Shown here in pieces: positions 21,206 through 34,543 of a stretch of 64,000 nucleotides of DNA. The position numbers and the translations under genes are program-made. Under the pieces are notes generated by a model. That model had not been told where the DNA came from. It made no database searches and saw only the letters and a program-made list of their open reading frames with translations. The stretch is from Wyeomyia smithii (lineage: Eukaryota > Arthropoda > Insecta > Diptera > Culicidae), in assembly GCF_029784165.1 (NCBI RefSeq), contig NC_073696.1:24187530-24251529 (forward strand), given 5' to 3'. Numbering within the stretch: position 1 is the first letter of the stretch; each line of letters begins with the position of its first letter.

Positions 21206-24200
21206 CTATGCTCCAGGATTATGCGGTGCGTGAGAAAATGATCTTTCGGTACGGAATCCTGTCTATCCTGGAATTCTGAGAGTCATGTCGATTCTCTCTT
21301 GTTTTCAGTTAAGAATAACTACACAGAACTTTTAGAACAATACGCAGTCGATGGTCGCACAAAGTTTGATCCACATTCTTGGGATCTTGAACTTAAACGG
21401 TGTCCCAGATGTGTTTGCTAATAGTTGATGTAACATTTGTACGGATAGCATTCCTTGAGCATTTCTATTTAGTATCGTAGAGGAGGCGGATATCATTGAG
21501 CTTACGCTTATCTCGTCTAACGCTGATGGGATTCAAATTTGGTTGCTTTAGTTTTTTCCCACTTTATCACGGTTTTTGCTCCCTTCCGCTTCTAGGTTTT
21601 CTAATTGACTGATTGTATAGCGAATTTTCATAATCCACGAGGTTTAGGGATCTTTCGCTGGAAACCGAGACTGTATAAATGTTACTCTCAAGTCAAAAGT
21701 GTGCATTATGGATAACAAATCAAAAACTGAGTACAATAACTTATCAATTTCGTTTCAGCACTCAAATACCGGACCGAATAATGTAACTCGTTAGGCAACT
21801 GTCAACGTTCAAAGAAAACCCGTTCCTGAATATACATAAATTGAATTTAGAATCCAATCCAGAGCCAAGTATCCTATCTGTGCGCTGCGCTCTGGATCCG
21901 CTCCGTGTGGATGCTGTCGAGAAGAAATCTAGGTATGTTTCTATGCGAAAGTAAAACATCAAACATATCGCAACGACTATCTGCAAACAGCTTGAAAAAA
22001 AGGGAGGGGGACCCGCTTTACTGTCGAAGAAACAAATCTATGCCAAGTGCCACAGTCAAAACTCCGACTAAAGAGTGAGATAGTAATACAGAGAGAGAGA
22101 GAGAGACATCGTCCCAGCTGCATGCAGTGCAATTTCCGACTAAGAAAGAGATAAAGGAAAACCGAATACTTACCAGAATTCGTTTCCCACTTACACACAG
22201 CGTATTTGCCAAGCATTTAGAATGCATGCCATTGCACAAATATGTCTCCATTTCCTTATATTTGCTGAATTTCACCATCAAATGACACATCCATAGCCGC
22301 ATTCACGCCCCCTCCCCTCCTCGATCCAGGCTGCGGTGCAAGAGACAGTTTTGCGAGGCAAAGTGAATATGTGGCAATATGGGGTAAAACTAGCAAAAAG
22401 CGAGAAAATCCCTACCTTCGCGTTTGAAGCGCATTTTCCGCCCTTCAACCCTGAAGATTTGTGGTATCCTTCGAAGTGGTAGCATGGGAAACCAAAGCTT
22501 ATACAACACAGTGCATACGAACGCTCGCTCTGGTGCTTGGTTCGGTTCCGCCCGGATTCTTCCACCGTTCCAGGCAGCAGTACGACATGGCGACCCCCGT
22601 CTCTTCATCACCGGCTGGTTGCACTGCACTGCACTGCACTTTACAACACTGTTCATTCTCGAATAATGATGCTGACGTGAAGAAGCCAATATTTGCTCGA
22701 AGATAGATGGACGTTTATATTTGCTCATGAATGCATACATGCGTTTCATTGCATTGCACCACTCTCTTCGTTGGACTCTGCTGGACGGATAGCGTGTCGG
22801 TCGATTTTACTGTGACTACATTCAATCGCAACGCCTCCCTTCTACTGCTCTTCTTCATCTTCGCCGAGCTGCCAATTTCGTTCCGAAATGTGCTTTCATT
22901 GCGGTACTTTGAGGGTAAGATAGAGAGAGAGAGAGAGAAAGAGGGAGACAGTGATCATGATTGACCGGACTAGAACTCAACGGTGTTGTAAAGTGGAATG
23001 ATTCTTGCTGCTAGCTAGGAACAACGCTTTGGAGTGCTTTTCGATAAGTTATTATTTGAAAGTTTACTGATTTGGTAAACTATAATTTCAATGTAGATGA
23101 AGATGGAAAGTGAATGAGATGAATTGAAATTAAGGGATGTTCGTCGACTAAAACTATTTTGAATTGGATTGATAATGGTGATTCAGAAAGTTATTACATT
23201 GTTCTACGCAAATTGAAAGATGGGTTGAGTGTGTAAAGCGTGCTCTTCGTGCGTAAAAATTTACTATATAATTAATGATGGTAACACCAGAAATTTTATT
23301 TTTTCTAATTAAGCATCAGTTGGATCGAAATTGTACGCACTTTTAGTCTCACTTTTTATTTAACGCAAACATCATGATCTAAAAAAAATAAATTTAGCAT
23401 CGTAACCAATAAACGCACATAGAACGCTCATATCGCTCTATTTTAATGGGTTGAAGCAAACAAAACTAAAGAAGCTAAAACAACTAGAGGTACCAAAGAA
23501 ACTCTTTAAAAACAAGTTTCTCTTGGGTGCTTAAGAAGTTATAAACACTAAGAATTGAAAAAAAAAATATTTAAAAATTCATTCAAAGTACAATCCGAAA
23601 AAGTTATAAAACTCGTGCCCAACCGAAAAAATCCACCCCTATTGTAAACCGGTTTCCCAGAGGACTTCACAATGCGAGAATGTTTGCGCACAAGTTCCGG
23701 AATGAAACGTATTTACGTACCAACCTACCGCTACTGGCATGCAGGCCGGCAAAAAGTGGACGTTGATTTTCATACAAAACATGCCGCACAGCAAGACCAC
23801 ACCATTGCAAGGCGGCTATTCGATCGACGAACAGCAAGGCATTTGATCGAAAAAGTTTTCCTCCTCCACTCGCACAATTTTGCCGCTCGGTTGGGCCTGT
23901 TGGTGTGTAACGACGAGATAATTTTCTGCTTTGGGAATCGAAAACATGTTGCGAACACGAAAAGCATGGCCGGGAAGAAAAAAAAAACTTTTCTCCCCAC
24001 TTTTGTGTGGAATAGACTCTTAAAGGGAGGGGAAAATTTTCACAAGACGCAGGCCTAAAAATACAATGTATTATTTTTCTCATGAGCTTAGAGTTTCTGG
24101 TACAGCGAAAGTGATTAATTGGTGGAAAAGTTCGGTGATCGCCCATCACGTCTCATAATGCATCGGTGAAGTTTGCCTTGGAATAGTAATGTAATTTATA

Positions 24201-24840
24201 CAAAAGAAGAACACAGTACGACAGTGAAAGTGGTTTCTAAATCAAGAGCTGACCTAATTCCGTGTTGGGTTGGAATGGAACAGCCAAGAGTATACGACAG
24301 ATTGGCCGACTTAGTCTAGGCAAGCAAGGCGATCAGTTTTCCGACGGGAAAAATCAATAGTCATTAGGCGCCTAACGGTGTGCCATAATAATCCCATTAA
24401 GCCATCATCTAATCAAATAAATCGATCTCGACCGGAGCGGAATGTTGCATCATTTCGCCCGGGCGAAGAAGGTTTACAATTAAAATGCTACCCCTCCAAC
24501 TCGCTTTTCCCCTTGGTTCAGGCCACGGGCTGACAGTACGGAAAAGCTGTGCACTCAAGGGAGGAGGATTAAATTAATTGGTTCAGTGGCCCAGTTTTAC
24601 GGCGTATCGATTAGAGTGCTCGGTTGCGTCGCATGAAAAGCACTGTTTAAGCGTTAAGTTTGATTGTTGTCCATCGATTTTACCTACTTTACCATAGACG
24701 CAATTATTTAATGATGATACAATTTGGAGCCGTTTCCGAACCACGCTGTTATATTTTAATCTCTTGCAATAAAGCATTGTCCCCAAATGTGTAGTAAGTA
24801 CTCCATTGCCATTGTAACAACCTGAATTGTTTTGCATTGT
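21206..24840. other. Mostly unique DNA with short microsatellites
   Basis: No convincing gene. There are (GA)n runs at about 22090-22107 and 22921-22938 and a GCACT pentamer run near 22619-22640. Several ORFs of 60-160 codons on both strands overlap heavily, but none shows a domain, signal peptide or family motif I recognise. The GC-richer patches 22.3-22.9 and 23.65-24.6 kb could be regulatory or intronic DNA of a host gene. Confidence 0.45.
22619..22640 (+). repeat. GCACT pentanucleotide repeat
   Basis: Four near-tandem GCACT units; the motif recurs loosely just downstream. Confidence 0.7.
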
Positions 24841-24841
24841 T

Positions 24842-24899
24842 TCGGCATATATCACTCGACTCAGCTCGACGAGCTGAGCATTTTCTGTATGTGTGTGTA

Positions 24900-24930
<31 letters not shown>

Positions 24931-25910
24931 AGATTTTTATTCTCACTCACTTTTCTCAGAGATGGCTAGACCGATTTTCATGAAATAAATTGCAAATCAA
25001 AGGTCTCGTTGTCCCATAAGACCCTATCAAATTTCATTGTAATCGGATTTTTAGTTTAGAGGTTATGTATCAAAATGTAAAAATCATGAAACATCATTAT
25101 CTCAAAAACTACACAACCGATTTGAACAAAATTGATTTCAAATGAACGGGCTACCCAAAAAATTTTTAACTTTTGAATTTCATAAAGATTGAACTTGTGG
25201 TTCAAAAGTTATGACAAGAAACGTGTTTTGAAGACTACTTATTCTCACTTCCTGTTTCTCAGAGATGGCTGAACCGATTTTCATAAAATCAGTGTCAAAT
25301 GAGAGGTCTAGCTGCCCTATAAGACCCCATTGATTTGTTTTGCAATCGGACTATTACTTTGCCTGTTATGTTTAAAAATGTGAAATCCAGCTATGAAAAG
25401 GAACATATTCCAAAGACTACTTGAACTCACTCACTTTTCTCAGAGATGGCTGACCCGATTTCCACAAAATTAGTGTCAATTAATAAGTCTAGCTGTCTCG
25501 TAACACCCCACTAAATTTTACTGTAATCGGACTGTAACTTCGTCTGTAAAGTATCAAAATGTGAAAATCACGAAACTTCATTTTCTCGAAAACTACACAA
25601 CCGATTTGATCAATATTATTATCAGATAAGCGGGCTAGTTAAGGGTTAACTGATGAATTATGATTGAACACGTGGTTTCAAAGTTTGGCTGCCCTATACG
25701 TTCCCATTTCATTTGATTATAATTGAACTTAAGTCACCGTTATGTATTAAATTGTTAATAAAACAATGAAAGTCTATTATTTCACATGACTTATTTGAAC
25801 ATAACTAGTGTCATACTAACGAGTCATCTCTCAAACTTACAAATAACAAACTTCATAACAATTTGATATGTGGCTCAAAAGTTATGGAAAGAAAAGAAAT
25901 TCAAAGACTA
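24842..25910. repeat. Dispersed 'TATATCACTCGA' mosquito repeat, long copy
   Basis: It begins TATATCACTCGACTCAGCTC, then a GT microsatellite, then several rounds of a motif containing CAGAGATGGCT, ACCGATTT and ACTACACAACCGATTTGA at about 24956, 25258 and 25437, so it is internally repetitive. A shorter copy lies at 35755-36330. From memory this is a common non-coding repeat in culicine genomes. No ORF is present. Confidence 0.65.
24888..24928 (+). repeat. GT microsatellite
   Basis: A (GT)n run interrupted by two TAT units, embedded in the dispersed repeat. Reading the opposite strand gives poly-Thr/His, a chance frame. Confidence 0.9.
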
Positions 25911-26109
25911 TTTAAACTATACCTGCTTTGATTGATATATTTATGTGGCCTCAACATAATTTAAATGTGGTTTTGTACCATTTGAACGTTCCTAAGTCAT
26001 TGATTCCTTGCGATGTGTTCAAAGTCTGCAAATGCACGAATCGGCCATAGGATATGTTCAAAGTCAAAAGACAAATCGTTTGGTTTATCGGTTTTATTGG
26101 TTTTATCGA

Positions 26110-26900
26110 AATGACAACATCCTCGACTTTTGGCTTCTGTACATCGCCCTAATTCTGAATATATTCATATTGGGTGGTATTCGGTCATTTTCAGCAAATT
26201 TTCTGGCATCAATCTAACACCGGAAATACCCATATTGGGAGGTATTTAGTTATTTTGGTTGTTTTCCAGAAACTAACAGTGGTCGTCTTTAAATTCAAAA
26301 TGGTGTCAAGGGTCAATGTTTGGTTTCTATGCATCATCTCGATTACGGAAATATCCATGTTGAGTATTCTTTGATCATTTTCGACTGTAAGGAATATAAG
26401 TTGCCATTTAGCGATTCAAATGGTGCCTGAGGTCAATTGTTAGCTCATTGCATCATTCTGGTTCCAGAGATACTCATATTGGATGGTATTTGATTATTTT
26501 AGGCTGTTTTTCACAAACCGGAAGTCGCCATCTTGGATTTCAAAATGGTATTTAATATAATTTCTGGCCTCTGAGCATCATTCTGGTTGAAAAAACACCC
26601 ATATTGGGTGTAATTTGATCATTTTCGATTTCAGCTGCTGTGAATCATTCTAGATCCGGAGATACTCATGTTAGACGGAAATCGACCATTTTTGACTGTT
26701 TTCCAGAAACCACAAGTTGCCATCCTACAATTCATAAAGATGTCTGAAGTCGATTTGTGGCTCCAGTGCATCGTTACGATTCCGAATATACCCATATTGG
26801 GTGGTATTTGGTCGTTTGCCGCTGGTTTACCGTAGCCGGAAGTCGCCATATTAGAATTCAAAATGGTATCTGTGGTCGAACTCAGCTCCTGTGTATCTTT
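26110..26900 (+). repeat. Tandem array with ~125-bp unit
   Basis: CATATTGGG or a diverged form recurs at about 26166, 26231, 26356, 26474, 26600, 26668 and 26793. Most spacings are 118-126 bp, with two of ~65 bp marking partial units. Each unit also carries a form of GGAAGTCGCCAT, TTCAAAATGGT and GCATCATTCTGG. Copies are strongly diverged, so the array is old. From memory this satellite-like repeat is widespread in mosquitoes. Confidence 0.8.
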
Positions 26901-26930
26901 CTTGTGGTCCCCGTGGCTGTGTGGTTAGCG

Positions 26931-27821
26931 ATGTCGAGGATCTTTTTAAGCTGGAAATTTTCTCGACTTCTCGACTACCGCGTGTACATCCCTGCCAAGG
27001 ACGTGGAGATCGACGGTGTGGTTACCGAAGGAAGCCTCACGGTCGATGACATTTTGCGTCACGGGATTGGCTGCTTCAAGAACCCCTTGATTCAAGATGT
27101 AAAGATACTGGATGTCAAGCAATTACATTCAGTATCCATCGAAGAAGGGAAGAAGAAATTCCTCCCTTCGGATTCCTTCCGTGTAACATTCGCCGGATCC
27201 GCACTGCCGAACTACATCTCTTTGGACAGGGTTCGTCTGCCTGTACGCCTGTTTGTATCGCGGGTCATGCATTGCCAAAACTGCAAGCAGTTAGGTCATA
27301 CAGCCACCTACTGCTGCAACAAGGCACGCTGCAGCCAGTGCGGAGGCAATCATGCTGAGACCGCTTGCAGTGAGGATACTGAAAAGTGTCTTTACTGCGA
27401 GGGAACTCGGCATGACCTTTCGGCGTGTCCCGCGTACAAACAGCGCGAGGAAAAAATTAAGCGTTCCCTTAAGGAACGATTAAAGCGCTCTTTCGCAGAA
27501 ATGCTTAAGAGGGATGAGCCACCCTCGACAGGAAACATCTTTTCCTTTTTGCCAACCGATGAGGGTACATCTGACGATCCCGTCGAAGGGTGTTCTTATG
27601 CCTTGCCAGAGGGATCTAGGAAGAGGAGAATGCCCAACTCTCCTAATCTTTCTCGCAAAGGTCGTAAGATAACCCCTAGCGGAATGACCAATAAGACAAC
27701 ACAAAATGGAAGCGGTGAAGAAAAACCGAAACAAGTACCCCCCGGTTTTAATTTCAAATCAAACCAGGAGTACCCACCGCTTCCTGGGGCACCAAAAACC
27801 CCTCGTGCACCCATTTCTTGA
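26931..27821 (+). pseudogene. I-clade LINE ORF1 (gag-like), 5'-truncated
   Basis: About 296 codons from the first in-frame ATG near the breakpoint. The conserved central region (VYIPAKDVEIDG, TVDDILRHGIG) is followed by three zinc knuckles: CQNCKQLGHTATYC and CLYCEGTRHDLSAC are C-x2-C-x4-H-x4-C, and CSQCGGNHAETAC is C-x2-C-x3-H-x4-C. A Lys/Arg-rich linker and a Pro-rich C-terminus ending in PLPGAPKTPRAPIS follow. The frame is open to its natural stop, but the N-terminal part is missing; the frame runs back into the tandem array by chance. The product would bind LINE RNA. Confidence 0.82.
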
Positions 27822-28002
27822 TCAGAAGACATAAAAGAAACAGGATTCATAAAATTCGCTGATATTGTGGACTGGATATTAAAAACATTCAACATACCAG
27901 ATCCCCTTCAAAACATTCTTCTTGCCCTTCTCCCTACAGTGAAAACCTATTTGAAGCAACTCACAGCAACTTGGCTCCTCATTTCAGCTATCGTATCTTT
28001 CG

Positions 28003-30473
28003 ATGACTAATACGTCGAAAGAGGTTAGGAATTTTGTCACTGTGTTACAGTGGAACTGCAGAAGTATCATCCCCAAATTCAATCTATTTTCACATTTGAT
28101 AAACACATACAATTGTGATGCGTTCGCGCTCTGTGAAACTTTTCTCAATTCAAATGACCAACTTAATTTCCACGATTTCAACATCATTCGTCGAGATCGA
28201 GACTCACACGGTGGAGGGGTACTTTTAGGGATCAAAAAGTGTTATTCTTTTTTCAGAATCGACCTCCCCTCGATCTCGAATATTGAAGTTGTTGCCATTC
28301 AAACGAATATGAAAGGAAAAGACCTTTGCCTTGTTTCGTTATATATTCCTCCATCCGCGCGGTTTGAACAGAAGCAACTCCTTGATATAGCAGAATTGCT
28401 TCCCGCACCTTTTTTGATTTTGGGAGATTTTAACTATCATTGTTCGCTATGGAGGTCGCTGTACGATGACAACCGATCTTCTAAAATCTGTAACTTGATC
28501 GACGACTTCAATATGACAGTTTTGGATACTGGGGAAGCGACACGCGTACCTAATCCTCCAGCACGTGAAAGCGTGCTTGACCTATCCCTCTGCTCGACAT
28601 CACTAGCGTTAGATTGCCAGTGGAAAGTAATCAACGATCCCCACGGTAGTGATCATCTTCCAATCGTTATATCAATTGCTAATGGTTCAACTCCCCCGAA
28701 CCCAATCAATATTTCCTACGACCTTAGACGTAATATTGATTGGAAGTGTTATGAGTCTATTATAGCGCAATCTATCGAGACTCACGAGGAACTTCCTCCG
28801 GAGGGAGAATACGCGTTCTTAGCTGGCTTGATAAACGACGCCGCGACTCAAGCTCAGACGAAACCGATACCCGGGGTAACGATTAGACAGCGCCCTCCCA
28901 ACAAATGGTGGGACAAAGAGTACTCTAAGCTGTACGTGCGAAGGTCCGCGGCGTATAAGGACTACCGGGAGTACGGCACTGTCAACCTGCTTCGAAAGTA
29001 CGAGGCACTGGGCAGGCAGATGAAGAGCTTAGTAAAGGCGAAAAAACGCGGGTACTGGCGGCGGTTCGTAAACGCGTTGGCGAGGGAAACAGCGATGAGC
29101 ACTCTTTGGGATACCGCCAGGCGCATGCGGAACCGTGACGTTTCAAATGAAAGCGAGGAGTATTCAGATCGCTGGATACTCGATTTTGCCAAAAAGGTCT
29201 GTCCGGACTCTGTACCGGAACAGAAAACCTTTCGCGACGCGTTTTTACTAACTACGGAAGAGCCTCCAGTTTCGATGTTGGAATTTTCAATGGCTCTCCT
29301 GTCGTGCAACAATAAGGCTCCAGGGTTAGATAGAATAAAATTCAACCTGTTGAAGAATCTACCCGACTCTGCAAAAAGACGCTTGTTGAATTTGTTCAAC
29401 AAGTTTCTTGAGCTCAATATTGTTCCGCATGACTGGGAGGTAAAAGTCATTGCTATTCGGAAACCCGGGAAACCTGCCTCTGATCACAATTCATATAGGC
29501 CGATTGCGATGCTCTCTTGCCTCCGGAAATTAATGGAGAAAATGATCCTCTTACGGTTAGACAAATGGGTCGAAACAAACGGGTTACTTTCAGATACTCA
29601 ATTTGGCTTTCGCCGGGGCAAAGGGACGAACGATTGCCTAGCGTTGCTTTCTACTGAAATTCAACTAGCCTTTGCTCGAAAAGAGCAAATGGCTTCTGCG
29701 TTCATGGATATTAAGGGGGCTTTTGACTCTGTCTCTGTAGAAGTTTTAAGCGCGAAACTTCATTCGCAGGGACTTTCACCAAATTTGAATAACTTTTTGC
29801 TAAATTTGTTGTCAGAAATGCATATGTATTTCTAACATGGTGATTCGACAACTTCCCGAATTAGTTACATGGGTCTTCCCCAGGGCTCATGTTTAAGCCC
29901 TCTCTTAATAATTACATCAATTACATCGATGAATGTCTTGCAAACTCATGCACGCTACGGCAACTTGCAGACGATAGCGTTGTATCCATTACTGGAAGCG
30001 AGGCTAGCGATCTGCAAGGACCATTGCAAGATACCTTAGACAATTTGTCTGAATGGGCTCATAAGCTGGGTATCGAATTCTCTCCGGAGAAAACTGAGCT
30101 GGTCGTTTTTTCTAGGAAGCATAATCCAGCTCAGCTGCAGCTCCTACTAACGGGTAAAACGATCTCTCAGGTTTTAGTCGCTAAATATCTCGGGGTCTGG
30201 TTCGACTCTAAATGCACCTGGGCTTGTCATATTAGGTATCTGACACAAAAATGCCAACAGAGGATTAATTTTCTTCGTACGATTACCGGAACCTGGTTGG
30301 GAGCCCACCCAGGAGACTTTCTAAGGCTTTACCAAACAACGATATTGTCAGTTCTTGAGTACGGCTGTTTCTGCTTCCGCTCCGCAGCAAACACACATTT
30401 GATCAAATTGGAACGAATACAATATCGTTGTTTGCGTATTGCCTTGGGTTGCATGATGATTGCCAACTGTTGA
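28003..30473 (+). pseudogene. I-clade LINE ORF2: endonuclease + reverse transcriptase
   Basis: The endonuclease at the N-terminus is intact by motif: WNCRSI, CETFL, LILGDFNYH, and GSDHLPI. The RT region has KAPGLDRIKF, SYRPIAMLSC, QFGFRRGKGT, the first catalytic Asp in FMDIKGAFDS, then GLPQGSCLSP and LADDSVVS. A TAA at 29833-29835 ends the first 610 codons. The frame resumes for about 20 codons and then shifts near 29900 before the LADD box. Downstream, the sequence jumps after RIALGCMM (about 30455) straight into 3' UTR-like DNA, so the rest of the C-terminal domain is deleted. It would nick DNA and prime reverse transcription, but is inactive. Confidence 0.85.
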
Positions 30474-30715
30474 ACATCACTGGTTAGCCACGTACAAATG
30501 AATAAATTCTGTATAGTTAAAAACAAAATTGTAACACCCCTCCTCTCACCTTAAATCCCCACTAGCTCGTAGTCGGCCGCGGGAATAAAGAAAAGGCCTC
30601 CCTCTTTTCCCTGCTAATTTAGAATTTAAAAAAAAAATGTACTTGGCTCAGTTAAACATAAATTGTATCGTGCCGTGTCAAATAAACTATTTAAAAACTA
30701 AAAAAAAATAAAAAT

Positions 30716-33700
30716 CGTACAAAAAATAGCAAATATTTGCGTCGTCTAATACCTGCTTAAGACATCGTTTATCCTCCTGACGATAACAGAACGGATGCCT
30801 TACTGAACGCAAAAAAATTCAATTTCCTAAACCTCACATTGTAGCCGTTGGCTGCAATTCTTAATATGTTTTCATTGTGATTATATATTTATATGTTTCG
30901 TGCGTTCACGTAACGACAAACTTTGGCTTACGGCTTTCAAGTCAACGAATTCGATGTATAAAGTCGAAGTTCACTGTTCAGTCCAAAGTCCAATGTACAG
31001 AAAATTTCAAATAGCACCGCTATTTAGCAAGTATGCAGCAAGCACAAACTTTTGCGTCAGCAAAATACAATTTTTCCCAGCCATCAATACCAAGAGATCT
31101 GCTCAGGGAAAAAAACGGCTATCGATGCCAGGGCCTTTAGCTGCGCGATGCCCACTCATACGTCGTGCCCAGCGATGCAGGCGGCAATCGAACGGTAAAG
31201 CGAGTCAACTCGACTGATTGACAGAATGGCATCTCCACCGGCAGGAAGGTTAGTGCGAATACCTTCAACTTGAACAAGGTGTCGGTACATGTACCCACTT
31301 CAGTGCCAGATAGCACATGAACGAGCGTACGAACGAACGGAACGATACCGAAGGGTAAGTGCTTGCATAGTTGAAGATTTTACTATCGCTACACAGATTC
31401 GAAATCCGCCGCCGAGAGCGTCGAGATTGACGGAATCTCCGCATCTGAGCTGCACGGAAGCACAAGGATCCCCTTCCGGAAGTACAAGTGCGCGCAAAGG
31501 GGGCAAGTGCCGTGGATAAGCCTTGCTATAAAATGCGCTTCCAGCTCTTCACCGGTATGTGTTTGTGCCTTTCCGTACGTGTGCCTTAGCGCTGGTAAAA
31601 ATGACGAGAGCGGGCAGAAAAAAAGGAAACTCTCCTGCAGAATACCTTCCAGTCGATAGCGCCAGTGCCGCCTGTCTCGTGCACATAGTTTAGTCAGGAG
31701 TGCGAAAAAACGTCAATTTTCCGACACAAAGGTGAAACATTTTCGCTTGCAGGCTCTGGGGCGAGTTGCTGCATGCCCTTTACTGCAACCCTCCCCTCCT
31801 CCCCCTCTCGGGAGGAAGACGGCGAAGGATTAAATGGAGTGAAAATATTTGATCTAACAGTTTTTTTCTCTCTTCCTTCATTCACTCCGGTCGGCTTCCA
31901 ACGGCTGACGGATGTGTTTCACTGCAGGATGTATCGGATTTGACAGCTTGCCAAGCCATTGATCCGGAGAAAATAGATCATCGCAAATTCGGCACTCAAT
32001 TGAACTATCTGCCAACCGGTCGTGGGTGCACAAATTGTACCAAAAACTAAAATGCATCGTACCGTCTTTGATGGAGAGGAAAACCTCATACAATAATGAT
32101 ATTTGATGGTGTGTGCTTTAAGCTGCATTCCATCAATATCTAACCAATTCGACTTCCGATCTCCGTTCGACTTCACAGCGACCGCTCCGGGTAAAACCGA
32201 TTCAAACGTTAAATCCAATTATTCATCACCTGCAGTTAGCTCGAAAGACGATGCACATTTATCCGTATAAGGGGTGGGAGTGAGATAGAGAAAGCCCTCA
32301 AGCAGATTCGTTTATGGCATCGTTCTCTGATTGGCAACATGATGATGCCCTGTGTCGCCTTCAAGTTGTTGGATCATATCGGCTCTTGTCCCGCCCGGCG
32401 AGGATGCCAATGCCGATGCATTATTAATCGGAAGTTGGAGAAGTCCGAGAAATGTCGGTTCAGGATGCTACTCGACATCGGAGTCCATTAGTATTGATAC
32501 CTTCGTCGTCCGGTACAAAGGCGATGGTAATTCTGCTGGATGCTTGTGGTGTGAGACAAGGCGCGCTGTCACCTGGATTTGCCTTTTCCTTTTTCGTTAT
32601 TGGCTGTCATTAGATATATTTGGGACACACTTTTACAAGCGTGTTGTATCTGTAAATCGGGAGATAGTGCCACGTTATTGCTAATGGGAGTCAATTAGCT
32701 TGACTGACGGTGCACTAGTTAAGGTAAATGCGAAGAAGCGCCTTTTTTGGATTTTTTTTCTTTAGAAAAATTAAACATTTTATATTTTTATTTCTCCATG
32801 TTCAAATACAAAATTATTATTTGAAAAAAAAAATGGGCATTCAAATGTAAAATATTCAATTTCCATTTTGTTAAATTTTATAAACTCTTTTTAGAAGACC
32901 AAGAAAATCATTTTTGGAGAAAAAACTATCATCTAAAACTTTGCTAAAAACATTACACTAATCAAACAAACAGCGCTTGTCCTGAATATGTTTTAAATAA
33001 ACAATACCATATTGTACAAGCCCTATTCAAAAATAATCGCTACGAAAACAAATTACAAATAGCTTGAAATAACGTTTTAAAAGCAAATTTTCAGCTAAAT
33101 CAAAACTTACAGAAAAAATTGTATTAGACAAAATTCTATAGAGTTGCTAAAGAGCCTAAAGTCGTTAACATTTTGACCACAATTTTGCATTTGGCCGCCA
33201 TTTTGAAATTGGCCACCATTTTGGTTTTTCGAATAACTCGACAAAAATATAAAAAAATCACTAAACATTCCTCTTTGCAAAAAACACTGGGTAATTTTTT
33301 TTACAGTATTTTCAGCAAAAAGAAGCAAATTGATTTTCAAATTCACGAGCGTTGTGTAAATAATGATTTTTTTTTTTTGTTTTCCATGATATTTCAGTTT
33401 TATTTTCAGCACCCAAGATTCGAGTATCAGACCTGAACAAACACTCAGTCCAAGTTGTACTTTTCAGTTTCTGTGTGAAAAAGTTGAACACAGATCTTAT
33501 GCTCTATGCTCCAATACAAAAATTCTAAATTTCGAGACCCAATGTACCTGAGTTCTGAAGGATCAAGAGTAAATCCTAAGCTTCCCAAATTCCAGAAGAC
33601 AGAGTCTCATGACGGGATTTAAGGACGTAAATTTCTAAACACCAAGATGCTCCAGTCCTAGATTTCTGCTACTTGGGCCGAAGCCAGAGTTTTCATCTCA

Positions 33701-34540
33701 AGTTTTATTTCTCCTCTCCAAGTTCTATAGACCTTTACTTCAGCAATCAAGTACAAAATTCACAACAAAAGACCAAAGGCCGAGAAGTGAAATTCTACTC
33801 ATTTGTATAGTATAAAGCTTAGAAAACTAAGCTTCTTAAACTTTAAAACGAAACCACCAGGTATTGATAAATGATTTTCAAGTTCCAAAACCAAACTTGT
33901 ATATTTTTACATCCTACATCAATTTTCCATTTGTTCCTGAAGATATCATAGATCTCGATACCTAACACTAAAGGACGACTTTGGCACTGAGATTTGATCA
34001 TAGAACCTGCATTTCGAATTAGAAGAATTTAGGAGTCTACAGTTGAAGATACGAGTCCCCAGAGTGTAATTTGAGGGAAGTTAGAAGTATAATTTGAAAG
34101 TTCTTGAGACTTTTTTTCTTGAAATTCAAATTTTTAAAATTGTGGCTTTTGAAAAATGATTCATTTCGAGTTTAAGGATCCAGTTAAACTTCAAGTTTTG
34201 AGCTTGGCTCCTAGTATTTCAGTCTCTTGGTTAATTTACGACTTTGGTTAGGATCCTTGAAAAAAATTATATTTTTAAAGCCAGAATAGTTTTCTGATCG
34301 GTATACTGTCGCTATTCGCATAACAGCCATATGTAAAATCTTATGTTTTCTTGTTTTTTTTTGCGGGAATTGATCCATTCTGGCATGCTCTTTAAAAATA
34401 GCCATCAAAATCAAGATTGTGGATATCAAACGTTACTTTTTTAATGGTTATTCTTGACAAGCATGCAAAAATGAACCTATTCTCGCAAAAAAAAAAGAAT
34501 ACATTCTAATTTTACAAGGACTTTTATGTGAATAGCGGCA
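30716..34540. other. Unique then AT-rich DNA, no gene recognised
   Basis: 31.1-32.7 kb is GC-richer with many overlapping short frames and no recognisable domain. 33.18-33.24 kb holds a short run of GGCCRCCATTTTG-type words. 33.4-34.2 kb shows the same loosely repeated AAGTTCTA-type texture as 4.7-5.3 kb. No inverted or tandem repeat of clear period was found. Confidence 0.4.
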
Positions 34541-34543
34541 GTA

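Larger units (their letters stand above)
26897..30715 (+). mobile_element. MosquI-like I-clade LINE, 5'-truncated and 3'-deleted
   Basis: It contains an ORF1 remnant (26931-27821), a 180-nt spacer, ORF2 (28003 to about 30470) and a short 3' region ending in an A-rich TAAAAACTAAAAAAAAATAAA tract near 30700. ORF1 lacks its expected N-terminal part; the sequence just upstream (GTGGTCCCCGTGGCTGTGTG) is unrelated to the satellite before it. ORF2 lacks its C-terminal region, including any RNase H. I could not find a target-site duplication. Confidence 0.8.

Noticed and set aside
23667..24149. 160-codon minus-strand ORF overlapping a 128-codon plus-strand ORF
   Set aside because: Both frames are open over the same DNA and neither has a recognisable domain, so at most one could be real and neither is supported.
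26757..26930. N-terminal 58 residues of the 354-codon ORF
   Set aside because: They are translated tandem repeat, not LINE coding sequence; the conserved ORF1 starts after about 26935.
28962..29450. 162-codon minus-strand ORF
   Set aside because: It is the antisense shadow of the I-clade LINE ORF2.
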